A DNA stretch of 64,000 nt from Trogon surrucura (lineage: Eukaryota > Chordata > Aves > Trogoniformes > Trogonidae). The notes under the pieces were generated by a model that worked only from the letters and a program-made list of their open reading frames with translations, had not been told where the DNA came from and searched no databases. The stretch covers positions 11,044,501-11,108,500 of the forward strand of contig CM036618.1 in NCBI GenBank assembly GCA_020746105.1, written 5' to 3'. The position numbers were made by a program, and so were the translations under genes. This document shows positions 62,217 through 64,000 of this stretch, piece after piece. Within the stretch, counting starts at the first letter, position 1. The number at the start of each line of letters is the position of its first letter.

Positions 62217-63259
62217 ACACGGATTCAGTGATTAACAAGAAAACGATGTAATTATTTTGTGAACGTGTAATTTTTTGTGAGAGAGTCCGTCCTATTTTTT
62301 TTTTCTGTTTATGATAGATTATGGCTTGTTTTCTATTGAGATGTTTTAGAGAAATTTAGAGAGAGACTGGCTGGTCCAAAGTATAGTTTTATTGATTCAG
62401 TGGTGATGCACCTTCATCCTGTGTCTTCAGGACTCTGCAGGACTTGGCTAACAGTGTAATATTTATTGTCTGCTAGCACTCTAGTCAACACTGACACTAG
62501 ATTCACTGGCTGCGGGTGTACCTCAGTTGGTACCACCTGCCTCACCAGTCCATGCAACCCTGGTGCATGGCAGCCAGAGCAGCCCAAGGCCCTAGGACAA
62601 CCCTAACGTTGTCTCCTGCCAGGTCTGCTGGGGTTGGTGGTCAGTCAGAAGTCAAGCTGAGCTCAGGGTGAGTACAAGGGAGGCGTGCAGATGAGGTGTG
62701 CCGTTTCTCCAAGTCTAGGAAAGGGGTGCGGGTGCTGCCAGGACTCCACAGGGTATTAAAAATACCATAAGATAAGGTAGCTCTGGCTGCTCAGTGCAGG
62801 AACACATATGGAGCCCTTGTCTGGAACATGGCCAGGTGTCTCATTTTTCAATTGACTGTAGAGAAGGTAAAGAACACTGTTCGAAAGTGCCAGTATTAGG
62901 AGGTTAAAATGGACTGCAGGATCCATATAGAACTACTTACTGGTGTCCCAGCGCTCTTAATGAAGCCCACGTGAACAGTGCTTGTGCAGCAACTTTAAAG
63001 AATTAAATCAGGTTTGATGCATGCCTAAATTTCAGTTCTTTGCTCTAAGGACTGGAGTGTGACATTTTCTGCCAAGGCACAAATAAGATAAATCCACTGT
63101 GAGAAAATGGCTGTTACTCTGCCACGGTTGCACCCGTGAAATGGCACAAAATGTTGCTACTGAGAACCAGCTACTTGCTATAGCACATTGCTGACAAGTA
63201 CGCTGTTCCTCGCATTTGTTCATCACTCTCCTTTACAGATAGCCAGAAATTAAAATAAA
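62217..63259 (+). other. LDAH: Probable LDAH 3' UTR (end uncertain)
   Basis: This is the non-coding sequence after the LDAH stop. The first clear AATAAA hexamers on the + strand are at about 63254-63259 (inside an A-rich run, so possibly not a real signal) and 63417-63422. Either could end the transcript; an earlier non-canonical signal is also possible. No downstream gene is recognised before 64000. The 3' end is inferred, not shown. Confidence 0.4.
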
Positions 63260-63416
63260 AAAAAAAACACCCCTACCGATTGTGATAACAGAAGAAGTTG
63301 CAGGTGGTAGCTAGAAATTAAAATGGTGTGAGGAGAACACAGACAGGTGTAATAGAAGTTTTCTACCCATGAACCTGTGAAATAGTCTCCCTGTGGAGTT
63401 CATAGAGACATTTACA

Positions 63417-63422
63417 AATAAA
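63417..63422 (+). terminator. Candidate polyadenylation hexamer AATAAA
   Basis: This is a canonical AATAAA about 1.2 kb after the LDAH stop, followed within 30-35 bases by a G-rich stretch (CAGGGGG). It is a candidate cleavage signal for LDAH. The alternative hexamer at 63254 lies directly before an A-run and is less convincing. Confidence 0.3.
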
Positions 63423-64000
63423 CAAAACACTGCAGAGTATAGTCAGGGGGAAGTTCTGCCCTTGCAAACAGATGAGTTTAGATGATGCACTCGGTATCTA
63501 ACTTAGACGATTTACTAAAATGTGGTACTGCTGAGAATTGTACTGGATTACATTCTCTGTGATGCAGAGATGCCAAATAACTTCTTACTTTTCTTACGTG
63601 ATTATATACACACCTTCCACTTCTCTCCAAATCCCACTTGAATATTTCACTAATGTTTAGGGCAGTTTGCAATAGAACTCTGTATTTTGGGCTGGTTTTC
63701 AAACCTGCAGACAGTGGATTTAAGTGACCTTCTCTGCATCAGAAACTCATTTAGCTCTTGAGACTAGCCAGTGGCTTTTCCCATTATGCTGCCCCGTAGT
63801 GAAGCAGATACCGATGCTTGAGGCAGAAGCATTGAGACCACAGTTGCAGCAGCGCGGGAAGGAACCAGACATGTTCGAAGTGAAGGGACTGTGCCTGTGC
63901 AACTGGTTGTGTTCATTGGAGGGGCACGGGGCTTTCCTGCTTTCTACAGGGCCCTATTCTGTCATGATCAAAACAATTGTTGTGCTCATTTTAGTAATCC

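Noticed and set aside
62511..62570. tRNA-like A box ('tacctcagttgg')
   Set aside because: No B box at the right distance, no acceptor stem, and it lies in the LDAH 3' UTR. A chance match or a very old SINE head.
63246..63268. AATAAA followed by a poly(A) run, as a second retrocopy
   Set aside because: The hexamer is part of the A-rich run and no coding remnant other than LDAH 3' UTR lies upstream.
1..64000. Defence island, CRISPR, operon or other prokaryote-type system
   Set aside because: The DNA is clearly vertebrate: spliced LDAH exons, CR1 LINEs, large introns. No regular spaced direct repeats with unique spacers are present.

Overview
This window is nuclear DNA from a bird, most likely a neoavian species. 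The evidence is at least a dozen CR1-type LINE copies ending in the avian ATTCTATG or ATTCTGTG octamers, a solo class III-like LTR of a type I associate with avian genomes, large introns and relics of old amniote SINEs. There are no prokaryotic features: no operons, no CRISPR array and no ribosome binding sites. Only one protein-coding gene can be supported.

The gene is the 3' half of LDAH (lipid droplet-associated hydrolase, the C2orf43 orthologue) on the + strand. Three exons join in phase with consensus splice sites: 24578-24818, 47643-47725 and 62025-62216. Together they encode the C-terminal 171 residues, corresponding to about residue 157 to the end of the 325-residue human protein. The Asp and His of the catalytic triad are in the last exon. 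The GHSIG nucleophile exon and everything upstream were not found and must lie before position 1. The rest is intron: the partial upstream intron (1-24577), a 22.8 kb intron, a 14.3 kb intron, and 3' UTR plus flank from 62217.

Region by region. The segment 1-9 kb is AT-rich intron with three decayed CR1 pieces and one better preserved one. At 9007-10196 lies a solo LTR, antisense to LDAH, with TG/CA ends and a 5 bp target duplication. At about 15974-16540 there is a candidate antisense processed retrocopy of an unrecognised mRNA (frame, 3' UTR, AATAAA, short poly(A)). At 16.9-18.6 kb three antisense CR1 copies are clustered, the largest keeping the reverse-transcriptase core. CR1 copies at 19.0-19.4 and 24.06-24.45 kb precede the first exon. 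A small CpG island lies at 27.9-28.25 kb inside the 22.8 kb intron. The segment 29-47 kb has MIR-like relics, small CR1 tails, short tandem repeats and an old LINE coding fragment. A decayed minisatellite of about 80-93 bp units lies at 49.25-49.6 kb. CR1 copies at 55.9-56.6 and 57.55-58.8 kb include the longest reverse-transcriptase fragment, and an internally deleted CR1 lies at 61.1-61.3 kb just before the last exon.

I found no new multi-gene system. The items most worth checking are the candidate retrocopy (retrocopies are rare in birds because CR1 enzymes do not efficiently copy poly(A) mRNAs), the intragenic CpG island, the complete solo LTR and the degenerate minisatellite. Coordinates of repeats are by eye and may be off by 5-30 bases unless a precise junction is described.
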